Shown here in pieces: positions 30,666-50,265 of a stretch of DNA of 64,000 nt; positions within the stretch are counted from its first letter, which is position 1; each line of letters starts with the position of its first letter. The stretch is from Panulirus ornatus. Lineage: Eukaryota; Arthropoda; Malacostraca; Decapoda; Palinuridae. The DNA is taken from the NCBI RefSeq assembly GCF_036320965.1, contig NC_092241.1:21685017-21749016 (forward strand). Direction: 5' to 3'. The translations under genes were made by a program, and so were the position numbers. The notes under the pieces are model-generated. The model was not told the DNA's origin. It saw nothing but the letters and a program-made list of their open reading frames with translations, and searched no databases.

Positions 30666-33519
30666 GCAGATTGGGGTGTCTAAATGTGTGTGGATGTAAC
30701 CAAGATGTGAAAAAAGGAGAGATAGGTAGCATGTTTGAGAAAAGGAAACTGGATTTTTTGACTCTGAGTGAAACGAAGCTCAAGGGTAAAGGGGAAGAGT
30801 GGTTTGGGAATGTCTTAGGAGTAAAGTCAGGGGTTAGTGAGAGGACAAGTGCAAGGGAAGGAGTAGCAGAACTCCTGAAACAGGAGTGGTGGGAGTATAT
30901 GATAGAATGTAAGAAAGTAAATTCTCGATTGATATGGGTAAAACTGAAAGTTGATGGAGAGAGATGGGTGATTATTGGTGCATAAGCACCTGGGCATGAG
31001 AAGAAAGATCTTGAGAGCCAAGTGTTTTCGGAGTAGCTGGATTAGTGTGTTAGTGGTTTTGATGCACGAGACCGGGTTATAGTGATGGGTGATTTGAATG
31101 TAAAGATGAGTAATGTGGCAGTTGAGGGAATTATTGGTATACATGGGGTGTTCAGTGTTGTAAATGGAAATGGTGAAGAGCTTGTAGATTTATGTGCTGA
31201 AAAAGGACTGGTAATTGGGAATACCTGGTTTAAAAAGTGAGATATACATAAATATACGTATGTAAGTAGGAGAGATGGCCAGAGAGCGATATTGGATTGC
31301 GTGTTAATTGACAGGCGCGAGAAAGAGAGACTTTTGGATGTTAATGTGCTGAGGGGTGCAAATGGAAGGATGTCTGATCATTATCTTCTGGAGGCTAAGT
31401 TGAAGATTTGTATGTGTTTTCAGAAAAGAAGAGTGAATGTTGGGGTGAAGAGGGTGGTGAGAGTAAGTGAGCTTGGGAAGGAGACTTGTGTGAGGAAGTA
31501 CCAGGAGAGACTGAGTACAGAATGGAAAATGGTGAGAACAATGGAAGTAAGGGGAGTGGGGGAGGAATGGAAAGTATTTAGGGAATCAGTGATGGATTGC
31601 GCAAAAGATGCTTGTGGCATGAAAAACGTGGGAGATGGGTTGATTAGAAAGGGTAGTGAGTGGTGGGATGAAGAAGTAAAATTATTAGTGAAAGAGAAGA
31701 GAGAGGCATTTGGACGATTTTTGCAGGGAAAAAATGCAATTGAGTGGGAGATGTATAAAAGAAAGAGACAGGAGGTCAAGAGAAAGGTGCAAGAGGTGAA
31801 AAAGAGGGCAAATGAGAGTTGGGTGAGAGAGTATAATTAAATTTTAGGGAGAATAAAGAGATGTTCTGGAAGGAGGTAAATAAAGTGCGTAAGACAAGGG
31901 AGCAAATGGGAACTTCAGTGAAGGGGGCTAATGGGGAGGTGATAACAAGTAGTGGTGATGTGAGAAGGAGATGGAGTGAGTATTTTTAAGTTTTGTTGAA
32001 TGTGTTTGATGATAGGGTGGCAGATATAGGGTGTTTTGGTCGAGGTGGTGTGCAAAGTGAGAGGGTTAGGGAAAATGATTTGGTAAACAGAGAAGAGGTT
32101 GTAAAAGCTTTGCGGAAGATGAAATCCGGCAAGGCAGCAGGTTTGGATGGTAATGCAGTGGAATCTATTAAAAAAGGGGGTGTCTGTATTGTTGACTGGT
32201 TGGTAAGGTTTTTAATGTATATATGGCTCGTGGTGAGTTGCCTGAGGATTGGCGGAATGCGTGCACAGTGCCATTGTTCAAATTCAAAGGGGATAAGAGT
32301 GAGTGCTCAAATTAGAGAGGTCTAATTCTGTTGAGTATTACGTGTAAATTATATGGGAGGGTATTGATTGAGAGGTTGAAGGCATGTACAGAGCATCAGA
32401 TTGGGGAAGAGCAGTATGCTTTCAGGAGTGGTAGAGGATGTGTGGATCAGATGTTTGCTTTGAAGAATGTATGTGAGAAATACTTAGAAAAGCAAATGGA
32501 TTTGTGTGTAGCATTTATGGATCTACTGAAGGCATATGCTAGAGTTGATAGAGATGCTCTGTGGAAGGTATTAAGAATATATGGTGTGGGAGGCAAGTTG
32601 TTAGAAGCAGTGAAAAGTTTTTATCGAGGATGTAAAGTATGTGTAGGTGTAGGAAGAGTGGAAAGTGATTGGTTTTCAGTGAATGTAGGTTTGCGGCAGG
32701 GGTGTGTGATGTCTCCATGGTTGTTTAATTTGTTTATGGATGGGGTTGTTAGGGAGGTGAATGCAAGAGTTTTGGAAAGAGGGGCAAGTATGAAGTCTGT
32801 TGTGGATGAGAGAGCTTGGAAAGTGCGTCAGTTGTTGTTCGCTGATGATACAGCGCTGGTGGCTGAATCATGTGAGAAACTGCAGAAGCTGGTGACTGAG
32901 TTTGGTAAAGTGTGTGGAAGAAGAAAGTTAAGAGTAAATGTGAATAAGAGCAAGGTTATTAGGTACAGTAGGGTTGAGGGTCAAGTCAATTGGGAGGTAA
33001 GTTTGAATGGAGAAAAACTGGAGGAAGTTAAGTGTTTTAGATATCTGGGAGTGGATCTGGCAGCGGATGGAACCATGGAAGCGGAAGTGAATCATAGGGA
33101 GGGGGAGTGGGCGAAAATCCTGGGAGCTTTGAAGAATGTGGAAGTCGAGAACATTATTTCGGAAAGCAAAAATTGCTATGTTTGAAGGAATGGTGATTCC
33201 ATCAATGTTGTATGGTTCCGAGGCGTGGGCTATGGATAGAGTTGTGCGCAGGAGGGTGGATATGCTGGAAATGAGATGTTTTAGGACAATATGTGGTGTG
33301 AGGTGGTTTGATCGAGTAATTAATGTTGGGGTAAGAGAGATGTGTGGAAATAAAAAGAGCGTTGTTGAGAGAGCAGAAGAGGGTGTTTTGAAATGGTTTG
33401 AGCACATGGAGAGAATGAGTGAGGAGAGATTGACCAAGAGGATATATGTGTCGGAGGTGGAGGGAACGAGGAGAAGTGGGAGACCAAATTGGAGGTGGAA
33501 AGATGGAGTGAAAAGTATT
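30666..33519 (+). mobile_element. Broken RTE-like LINE (pseudo-copy, unit 1)
   Basis: This copy covers the endonuclease start (CLNVCGCNQ) almost to the C-terminus (NWRWKDGVK). It has many lesions: a stop in the endonuclease at the GAYAPG region (cataag near 30980), another at ggagtagctg near 31031, a stop at aaaaagtgag near 31236, frameshifts near 31820 and 32210, and a 2-nt deletion near 33137. Pieces remain open at 30638-30985, 31292-31840, 31993-32325, 32331-33185 and 33136-33520. In the RT, motif A is AFMDLLKAYARVD, with the second-position changes E to L and D to A. The end is a join to an inverted LINE fragment. Confidence 0.9.
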
Positions 33520-34214
33520 TCTTCACCATTTCCATTTACAACACTGAACACTCCATGTATACCAATTATTCTCTCAACTGCCACATTACTCATCTTTGCA
33601 TTCAAATACCCCATCACTATAACCCGGTCTTGTGCATTAAAACCACTAACACACTCATTCAGCTGCTCCCAAATCACTTGTCTCTCATGATCTTTCTTCT
33701 CTAGCCCAGGTGCATATGCACCAATAATCACCCATCTCTCACCATCAACTTTCAGTTTTACCCATATCAATATAGAATTTACTTTCTTACACTCTATCAC
33801 GTACTCCCACAACTCCTGATTCAGGAGTAGTGCTACTCCTTCCCTTGCTCTTGTCCTCTCACTAACCCCTGACTTGACTCCTCAGACATTCCCACACCAC
33901 TCTTCCCCTTTACCCATGAGCTTCGTTTCACTCAGAGCCAGAACATCCAGGTTCATTTCCTCAAACATACTATCTATCTCAGCTTTTTTCTCATCTTAGT
34001 TACATCCACACACATTTAGACACCCCAATCTGAGCCTTCGAGGAGAATGAGCACTCCTCGCGTGACTCATTTTTCTTTTTCCCTTTTTAGAAAGTTAAAA
34101 TACCAGGAGGGGAGGGTTTCTGGCCCCCCGCTCCCGTCCCCTTTAGTCGCCTCCTACGACACGTGAGGAATGCGAGGGAAGTATTCTTTCTCCCCTATCC
34201 CCAGGGATAGGGGA
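33520..34214 (-). mobile_element. Inverted LINE 5' fragment (5'UTR and endonuclease, unit 1)
   Basis: On the minus strand this is the LINE 5' end (atccctggggatagggg equivalent at about 34214) through the endonuclease up to the GEELVDLC region. It includes GDLNAK-like and WVIIGAYAPG-like stretches (frame 33812-33540). The ETKLKG stretch lies upstream and is interrupted by stops. It abuts the 3' part of a plus-strand LINE, so the two cannot come from one insertion. Confidence 0.88.
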
Positions 34215-34243
34215 TAGGGATGCTATCATATATAAATACACAT

Positions 34244-34473
<230 letters not shown>

Positions 34474-37400
34474 TATTTATTTATTTTGATTTTGATTTGC
34501 GCATTCTCCCGCGTTTGCGAGGTAGCGCAGGGAAACAGACGAAAGAAATGGCCCAACCCACCCCCATACATATGTATATACATACACGTCCACACACGCA
34601 AATAAACATACCTATACATCTCAATGTACACATATATATACACACACAGACACATACATATATTCCCATGCACACAATTCACCACTGTCTGCCTTTATTC
34701 ATTCCCATCGCCACCGCCACACATGGAATACCATCCCCCTCCCCCCTAATGTGTGCGAGGCAGCGCTAGGAAAAGACAAGAAAGGCCCCATTCGTTCACA
34801 CTCAGTCCCTAGCTATCATGAAATAATGCCCGAAACCACAGCTCCCTTTCCACATCCAGGTCCCACACAACTTTCCATGGTTTACCCCAGACGCTTCACA
34901 TGCCTTGATTCAATCCACTGACAGCACGTCAACCCCGGTATACCATATCGATCCAATGCACTCTATTCCTTGCCCGCCTTTCACACTCCTGCATGTTCAG
35001 GCCCCGATGACACTAAATCTTTTTCACTCCATCTTTCCACCTCCAATTTGGTCTATCTCTTCTCCTCGTTCCCTCCACCTCAGACACATATATCCTCTTG
35101 GTCAATCTTTCCTCACTCATTCTCTCCATGTGCCCAAACCATTTCAAAACACCCTCTTCTGCTCTCTCAACCACACTCTTTTTATTTCCACACATCTCTC
35201 TTACCCTTACATGACTTACTCGATCAAACCACCTCACACCACACATTGTCCTCAAACATCTCATTTCCAGCACATCCATCCTCCTGCGCACTACTCTATC
35301 CATAGCCCACGCCTCGCAACCACACAACATTGTTGGAACCACTATCCCTTCAAACGTACCCATTTTTGCTTTCCGAGATAATGTTCTCGACTTCCACACA
35401 TTCTTCAAGGCCCCCAGAATTTTCGCCCCCTCCCCCACTCTATGAGCCACTTCCTCTTCCATGGTTCCATCCGCTGCCAGATCCACTCCCAGATATCTAA
35501 AACACTTCACTTCATCCAGTTTTTCTCCATTAAAACTCACCTCCCAATTGACTTGACCCTCAACCCTACTGTACCTAATAACCTTGCTCTTATTCACATT
35601 TACTCTTAACTTTCTTCTTCCACACACTTTACCAAACTCAGTCACCAGCTTCTGCAGTTTCTCACATGAATCAGCCACCAGCGCTGTATCATCAGCGAAC
35701 AACAACTGACTCACTTCCCAAGCTCTCTCATCCCCAACAGACTTCATACTTGCCCCTCTTTCCAAAACTCTTGCATTTACCTCCCTAACAACCCCATCCA
35801 TAAACAAATTAAACAACCATGGAGACATCACACACCCCTGCCGCAAACCTACATTCACTGAGAACCAATCACTTTCCTCTCTTCCTACACGTACACATGC
35901 CTTACATCCTCGATAAAAACTTTTCACTGCTTCTAACAACTTTCCTCCCACACCATATATTCTTAATACCTTCCACAGAGCATCTCTATCAACTCTATCA
36001 TATGCCTTCTCCAGATCCATAAATGCTACATACAAATCCATTTGCTTTTCTAAGTATTTCTCACATACATTCTTCAAAGCAAACACCTGATCCACACATC
36101 CTCTACCACTTCTGAAACCACACTGCTTTTCCCCAATCTGATGCTCTGTATATGCCTTCACCCTCTCAATCAATACCCTCCCATATACTTTACCAGGAAT
36201 ACTCAACAGACTTATACCTCTGTAATTTGAGTACTCACTCTTATCCCCTTTGCCTTTGCACAATGGCACTATGCACGCATTCCGCCAATCCTCAGGCACC
36301 TCTCCATGAATCATACATACATTAAATAACCTTACCAACCAGTCAACAATACAGTCACCCCCTTTTTTAACAAATTCCACTGCAATACCATCCAAACCTG
36401 CTGCCTTGCCGGCTTTCATCTTCCGCAAAGCTTTCACTACCTCTTCTCTGTTTACCAAATCATTTTCCCTAACCCTCTCACTTTGCACACCACCTCGACC
36501 AAAACATCCTATATCTGCCACTCTATCATTAAACACATTCAACAAACCTTCAAAATACTCACTCCATCTCCTTCTCACATCACCACTACTTGTTATCACC
36601 TCCCCATTTGCGCCCTTCACTGAAGTTCCCATTTGCTCCCTTGTCTTACGCACTTTATTTACCTCCTTCCAGAACATCTTTTTATTCTCCCTAAAATTTA
36701 ATGATACTCTCTCACCCCAACTCTCATTTGCCCTTTTTTTCACCTCTTGCACAATTCTCTTGACCTCCTGTCTCTTTCTTTTATACATCTCCCACTCAAT
36801 TGCATTTTTTCCCTGTAAAAATCGTCCAAATGCCTCTCTCTTCTCTTTCACTAATACTCTTACTTCTTCATCCCACCACTCACTACCCTTTCTAATCAAC
36901 CCACCTCCCACTCTTCTCATGCCACAAGCATCTTTTGCGCAATCCATCACTGATTCCCTAAATACATCCCATTCCTCCCCCACTCCCCTTACTTCCATTG
37001 TTCTCACCTTTTTCCATTCTGTACTCAGTCTCTCCTGGTACTTCCTCACACAGGTCTCCTTCCCAAGCTTACTTACTCTCACCACCCTCTTCACCCCAAC
37101 ATTCACTCTTCTTTTCTGAGAACCCATACAAATCTTCACCTTTGCCTCCACAAGATAATGATCAGACATCCCTCCAGTTGCACCTCAGCACATTAACATC
37201 CAAAAGTCTCTCTTTCGCACGCCTGTCAATTAACACGTAATCCAATAACGCTCTCTGGCCATCTCTCCTACTTACATAAGTATACTTATGTATATCTCGC
37301 TTTTTAAACCAGGTATTCCCAATCACCAGTTCTTTTTCAGCACATAAATTTACAAGCTCTTCACCATTTCCATTTACAACACTGAACACCCCATGTATAC

Positions 37401-37641
37401 CAATTATTCCCTCAACTGCCGCATTACTCACCTTTGCATTCAAATCACCCATCACTGTAACCCGGTCTTGTGCATCAAAACCACGAACACACTCATTCAG
37501 CTGCTCCCAAAACACTTGCCTCTCATGATCTTTCTTCTCATGCCCAGGTGCATATGCACCAATAATCACCCACCTCTCTCCATCAACTTTCAGTTTTACC
37601 CATATTAATCGAGAATTTACTTTCTTACATTCTATCACATA
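34474..37641 (-). mobile_element. Nearly complete RTE-like LINE with long 3'UTR (unit 1)
   Basis: This is the best minus-strand copy. The tail (TAAA-type) is at 34474, followed by the long 3'UTR, and then a frame of 718 codons (37169-35013) from SDHYLVEAKVKI at the endonuclease end through the RT and most of the C-terminal region. The frame 37686-37162 holds the earlier endonuclease part (WVIIGAYAPG, VMGDLNAKV, DYVLIDRR). The two are joined by a 2-nt deletion near 37182 (cacctcagc for cacctctcagc). All RT motifs look intact ([36 protein letters not shown]). The copy stops at 37641, within the endonuclease, where unrelated sequence begins, so the 5'UTR and the ETKL motif are lost. The last ~45 codons are out of frame after GVKKI. 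Confidence 0.92.
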
Positions 37642-37852
37642 CAGGAATTGACAGGAATGGCTGCTCTGAAGATGACATGTCACCACAATACCTCTTGATT
37701 TGGTGGTCCCCCACTCTCCATGTTGTGCAAGGGGATCCTGGGGACTGAAGATCGCAGCTAAAGATGATCCTGTATGAATGGCTTTAAACTACGTGAGATG
37801 CACAGATCTCTGGTCCAATAATCAATTTATATATATAATTTTCATTCATCCT
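37642..37852. other. Unassigned filler between duplication units
   Basis: About 210 bp with no match elsewhere in the window lies between the truncated end of a LINE in one orientation and the palindrome that starts the next LINE fragment. No gene is visible. Confidence 0.6.
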
Positions 37853-37894
37853 CACCTGATCCACACATCCTCTAGAGGATGTGTGGATCAGGTG
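37853..37894. repeat. Perfect 42-bp palindrome at a LINE junction
   Basis: The right half (agaggatgtgtggatcaggt plus g) is the start of the plus-strand LINE fragment that follows. The left half is its exact reverse complement, with no spacer. The palindrome is not present in intact LINE copies, so it arose at the junction. Confidence 0.97.
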
Positions 37895-39149
37895 TTTGCT
37901 TTGAAAAGTGTATGTGAGAAATACTTAGAAAAGCAAATGGATTTGTATGTAGCATTTATGGATCTGGAGAAGGCATATGATAGAGTTGATAGAGATGCTC
38001 TGTGGAAGGTATTAAGAATATATGGTGTGGGAGGCAAGTTGTTAGAAGCAGTGAAAAGTTTTTATCGAGGATGTAAGGCATGTGTACGTGTAGGAAGAGA
38101 GGAAAGTGATTGGTTCTCAGTGAATGTAGGTTTGCGGCAGGGGTGTGTGATGTCTCCATGGTTGTTTAATTTGTTTATGGATGGGGTTGTTAGGGAGGTA
38201 AATGCAAGAGTCTTGGAAAGAGGGGCAAGTATGAAGTCTGTTGGGGATGAGAGAGCTTGGGAAGTGAGTCAGTTGTTGTTCGCTGATGATACAGCGCTGG
38301 TGGCTGATTCATGTGAGAAACTGCAGAAGCTGGTGACGGAGTTTGGTAAAGTGTGTGAAGAAGAAAGTTAAGAGTAAATGTGAATAAGAGCAAGGTTATT
38401 AGGTACAGTAGGGTTGAGGGTCAAGTCAATTGGGAGGTGAGTTTGAATGGAGAAAAACTGGAGGAAGTGAAGTGTTTTAGATATCTGGGAGTGGATCTGG
38501 CAGCGGATGGAACCATGGAAGCGGAAGTGGATCATAGGGTGGGGGAGGGGGCGAAAATTCTGGGAGCCTTGAAGAATGTGTGGAAGTCGAGAACATTATC
38601 TCGGAAAGCAAAAATGGGTATGTTTGAAGGAATAGTGGTTCCAACAATGTTGTATGGTTGCGAGGCGTGGACTATGGATAGAGTTGTGCGCAGGAGGATG
38701 GAGGTGCTGGAAATGAGATGTTTGAGGACAATGTGTGGTGTGAGGTGGTTTGATCGAGTAAGTAACGTAAGGGTAAGAGAGATGTGTGGAAATAAAAAGA
38801 GCGTGGTTGAGAGAGCAGAAGAGGGTGTTTTGAAATGGTTTGGTCTCATGGAGAGAATGAGTGAGGAAAGATTGACCAAGAGGATATATGTGTCGGAGGT
38901 GGAGGGAACGAGGAGAAGAGGGAGACCAAATTGGAGGTGGAAAGATGGAGTGAAAAGGATTTTGTGTGATCGGGGCCTGAACATGCAGGAGGGTGAAAGG
39001 AGGGCAAGAATAGAGTGAATTGGAGCGATGTGGTATACAGGGGTTGACGTGCTGTCAGTGGATTGAATCAAGGCATGTGTATAGGGGTGGGTTGGGCCAT
39101 TTCTTTCGTCTGTTTCCTTGCGCTACCTCGCAAACGCGGGAGACAGCGA

Positions 39150-39158
<9 letters not shown>
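37874..39158 (+). mobile_element. RTE-like LINE fragment, RT to very short 3'UTR (unit 2)
   Basis: The copy starts in the RT at RGCVDQVFALK and runs to the C-terminus. Open parts are 37778-38371 and 38380-39018. A 1-nt deletion near 38360 (gtgaagaag for gtgaaagaag) shifts the frame just before motif D. A second 1-nt loss near 39008 changes the last codons. Motifs A, B and C are intact. The 3'UTR is the very short variant and ends in an A run followed by (AT)n. Confidence 0.9.
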
Positions 39159-39538
<380 letters not shown>

Positions 39539-39539
39539 C

Positions 39540-42393
39540 GCAGATTGGGGTGTCTAAATGTGTGTGGATGTAACCAAGATGTGAAAAAAGGAGAGATAGG
39601 TAGTGTGTTTGAGGAAAGGAAACTGGATTTTTTGACTCTGAGTGAAACGAAGCTCAAGGGTAAAGGGGAAGAGTGGTTTGGGAATGTCTTAGGAGTAAAG
39701 TCAGGGGTTAGTGAGAGGACAAGAGCAAGGGAAGGAGTAGCAGTACTCATGAAACAGGAGTGGTGGGAGTATGTGATAGAATGTAAGAAAGTAAATTCTC
39801 GATTGATATGGGTAAAACTGAAAGTTGATGGAGAGAGATGGGTGATTATTGGTGCATATGCACCTGGGCATGAGAAGAAAGATCTTGAGAGGCAAGTGTT
39901 TTCGGAGTAGCTGGATGAGTGTGTTAGTGGTTTTGATGCACGAGACCGGGTTATAGTGATGGGGGATTTGAATGTAAAGATGAGTAATGTGGCAGTTGAG
40001 GGAATTATTGGTATACATGGGGTGTTCAGTGTTGTAAATGAAAATGGTGAAGAGCTTGTAGATTTATGTGCTGAAAAAGAACTGGTAATTGGGAATACCT
40101 GGTTTAAAAAGTGAGATATACAAAAATATACGTATGTAAGTAGGAGAGATGGCCAGAGAGCGATATTGGATTGCGTGTTAATTGACAGGCGCGCGAAAGA
40201 GAGACTTTTGGATGTTAATGTGCTGAGGGGTGCAAATGGAAGGATGTCTGATCATTATCTTCTGGAGGCTAAGTTGAAGATTTGTATGTGTTTTCAGAAA
40301 AGAAGAGTGAATGTTGGGGTGAAGAGGGTGGTGAGAGTAAGTGAGCTTGGGAAGGAGACTTGTGTGAGGAAGTACCAGGAGAGACTGAGTACAGAATGGA
40401 AAAAGGTGAGAACAATGCAAGTAAGGGGAGTGGGGGAGGAATGGAAAGTATTTAGGGAATCAGTGATGGATTGCGCAAAAGATGCTTGTGGCATGAAAAA
40501 CGTGGGAGATGGGTTGATTAGAAAGGGTAGTGAGTGGTGTGATGAAGATGTAAAATTATTAGTGAAAGAGAAGGGAGAAGCATTTGGACGATTTTTGCAG
40601 GGAAAAAATGCAATTGAGTGGGAGATGTATAAAAGAAAGAGACAGGAGGTCAAGAGAAAGGTGCAAGAGGTGAAAAAGAGGGCAAATGAGAGTTGGGGTG
40701 AGAGAGTATCATTAAATTTTAGGGAGAATAAAGAGATGTTCTGGAAGGAGGTAAATAAAGTGCGTAAGACAAGGGAGCAAATGGGAACTTCATTGAAGGG
40801 GGCTAATGGGGAGGTGATAACAAGTAGTGGTGATGTGAGAAGGAGATGGAGTGAGTATTTTGAAGGTTTGTTGAATGTGTTTGATGATAGGGTGGCAGAT
40901 ATAAGGTGTTTTGGTCGAGGTGGTGTGCAAAGTGAGAGGGTTAGGGAAAATGATTTGGTAAACAGAGAAGAGGTTGTAAAAGCTTTGCGGAAGATGAAAT
41001 CCGTCAAGGCAGCAGGTTTGGATGGTATTGCAGTGGAATCTATTAAAAAAGGGGGTGTCTGTATTGTTGACTGGTTGGTAAGGTTTTTAATGTATATATG
41101 GCTCGTGGTGAGTTGCCTGAGGATTGGCGGAATGCGTGCACAGTGCCATTGTTCAAATTCAAAGGGGATAAGAGTGAGTGCTCAAATTAGAGAGGTCTAA
41201 GTCTGTTGAGTATTACGTGTAAATTATATGGGAGGGTATTGATTGAGAGGTTGAAGGCATGTACAGAGCATCAGATTGGGGAAGAGCAGTATGCTTTCAG
41301 AAGTGGTAGAGGATGTGTGGAACAGATGTTTGCTTTGAAGAATGTATGTGAGAAATACTTAGAAAAGCAAATGGATTTGTGTGTAGCATTTATGGATCTA
41401 CTGAAGGCATATGCTAAAGTTGATAGAGATGCTCTGTGGAAGGTATTAAGAATATATGGTGTGGGAGGCAAGTTGTTAGAAGCAGTGAAAAGTTTTTATC
41501 GAGGATGTAAAGCATGTGTAGGTGTAGGAAGAGTGGAAAGTGATTGGTTTTCAGTGAATGTAGGTTTGCGGCAGGGTGTGTGATGTCTCCATGGTTGTTT
41601 AATTTGTTTATGGATGGGGCTGTTAGGGAGGTGAATGCAAGAGTTTTGGAAAGAGGGGCAAGTATGAAGTCTGTTGTGGATGAGAGAGCTTGGGAAGTGC
41701 GTCAGTTGTTGTTCGCTGATGATACAGCGCTGGTGGCTGAATCATGTGAGAAACTGCAGAAGCTGGTGACTGAGTTTGGTAAAGTGTGTGAAAGAAGAAA
41801 ATTAAGAGTAAATGTGAATAAGAGCAAGGTTATTAGGTACAGTAGGGTTGAGGGTCAAGTCATTTGGGAGGTAAGTTTGAATGGAGAAAAACTGGAGGAA
41901 GTTAAGTGTTTTAGATATCTGGGAGTGGATCTGGCAGCGGATGGAACCATGGAAGCGGAAGTGAATCATAGGGTGGGGGAGGGGGCAAAAATCCTGGGAG
42001 CTTTGAAGAATGTGGAAGTCGAGAACATTATCTCGGAAAGCAAAAATGGCTATGTTTGAAGGAATAGTGATTCCAACAATGTTGTATGGTTCCGAGGCGT
42101 GGGCTATGGATAGAGTTGTGGGCAGGAGGGTGGATATGCTGGAAATGAGATGTTTTAGGACAATATGTGGTGTGAGGTGGTTTGATCGAGTAATTAATGA
42201 TAGGGTAAGAGAGATGTGTGGAAATAAAAAGAGCGTGGTTGAGAGAGCAGAAGAGGGTGTTTTGAAATGGTTTGAGCACATGGAGAGAATGAGAGAGGAG
42301 AGATTGACCAAGAGGATATATGTGTCGGAGGTGGAGGGAACGAGGAGAAGTGGGAGACGAAATTGGAGGTGGAAAGATGGAGTGAAAAGTATT
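39540..42393 (+). mobile_element. Broken RTE-like LINE (pseudo-copy, unit 2)
   Basis: This is the duplicate of the copy at 30666-33519. It keeps a longer intact stretch (40166-41200, 344 codons) but shares the stops at cggagtagctgg and aaaaagtgagat and the frameshift at gtaaggtttttaatg. Unit 2 has an additional 1-nt loss in motif B (ggcagggtgtgtg near 41573). Motif A reads AFMDLLKAYAKVD, so the last Asp of the DRVD context is also lost here. Unit 1 has a separate stop (cataag) that is tat in this copy, so the two decayed independently after duplication. Confidence 0.9.
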
Positions 42394-43088
42394 TCTTCAC
42401 CATTTCCATTTACAACACTGAACACTCCATGTATACCAATTATTCTTTCAACTGCCACATTACTCATCTTTGCATTCAAATACCCCATCAATATAACCCG
42501 GTCTTGTGCATTAAAACCACTAACACACTCATTCAGCTGCTCCCAAAACACTTGCCTCTCATGATCTTTCTTCTCTAGCCCAGGTGCATATGCACCAATA
42601 CTCACCCATCTCTCTCCATCAACTTTCAGTTTTACCCATATCAATATAGAATTTACTTGCTTACACTCTATCACTTACTCCCACAACTCCTGATTCAGGA
42701 GTAGTGCTACTCCTTCCCTTGCTCTTGTCCACTCACTAACCCCTGACTTGACTCCCCAGACATTCCCACACCACTCTTCCCCTTTACCCTTGAGCTTCGT
42801 TTCACTCAGAGCCAAAACATCCAGGTTCATTTCCTCAAACATACTATCTATCTCTCCTTTTTTCTCATCTTAGTTACATCCACACACATTTAGACACCCC
42901 AATCTGAGCCTTCGAGGAGAATGAGCACTCCTCGCGTGACTCATTTTTCTGTTTCCCTTTTTAGAAAGTTAAAATACCAGGAGGGGAGGGTTTCTGGCCC
43001 CCCGCTCCCGTCCCCTTTAGTCGCCTCCTACGACACGTGAGGAATGCGAGGGAAGTATTCTTTCTCCCCTATCCCCAGGGATAGGGGA
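42394..43088 (-). mobile_element. Inverted LINE 5' fragment (5'UTR and endonuclease, unit 2)
   Basis: This is the duplicate of 33520-34214, with the same join to the preceding plus-strand LINE and the same 5'UTR end followed by ataggggatagggatgctat. A frame 42674-42400 keeps endonuclease-like stretches such as WVSIGAYAPG. Confidence 0.88.
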
Positions 43089-43116
43089 TAGGGATGCTAT
43101 CATATATAATACACAT

Positions 43117-46573
<3,457 letters not shown>

Positions 46574-46655
<82 letters not shown>
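46574..46655. repeat. (AT)n microsatellite
   Basis: About 80 bp of AT dinucleotide. Confidence 0.97.
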
Positions 46656-48567
<1,912 letters not shown>

Positions 48568-48791
48568 ATTTCGCCATTTCCCGCGTTAGCGAGGTAGCGT
48601 TAAGAACAGAGAACTGGGCCACTGAGGGAATATCCTTACCTGGCCCCCTTCTCTGTTCCTTCTTTTGGAAAATTAAAAAAAAAAATTGAGAGGGGAGGAT
48701 TTCCAGCCCCCCGCTCCCTCCCCTTTTAGTCGCCTTCTACGACACGCATGGAACACGTGGGAAGTATTCTTTCTCCCCTATCCCCAGGGAT
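48568..48791 (-). mobile_element. Short LINE-derived element (SIDE), copy 3
   Basis: A full unit in minus orientation, from ttcgccatttcccgcgttag (tail side) to ctttctcccctatccccagg (5' side). Its tail end joins the truncated LINE on the left. Its 5' end joins an A/T-rich spacer on the right. Confidence 0.87.
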
Positions 48792-48799
48792 AATATAAA

Positions 48800-50175
<1,376 letters not shown>

Positions 50176-50262
<87 letters not shown>
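50176..50262. repeat. (AT)n microsatellite
   Basis: About 87 bp of AT dinucleotide after an A run. Confidence 0.98.

Positions 50263-50265
<3 letters not shown>

Noticed and set aside
36406..37119. Antisense open frame of 237 codons, recurring in many LINE copies
   Set aside because: It lies exactly opposite the LINE linker/RT coding frame, has a Ser/Thr/Leu/Phe-rich composition expected from a pyrimidine-rich strand, and shows no domain. Its recurrence follows from the LINE copies being alike.
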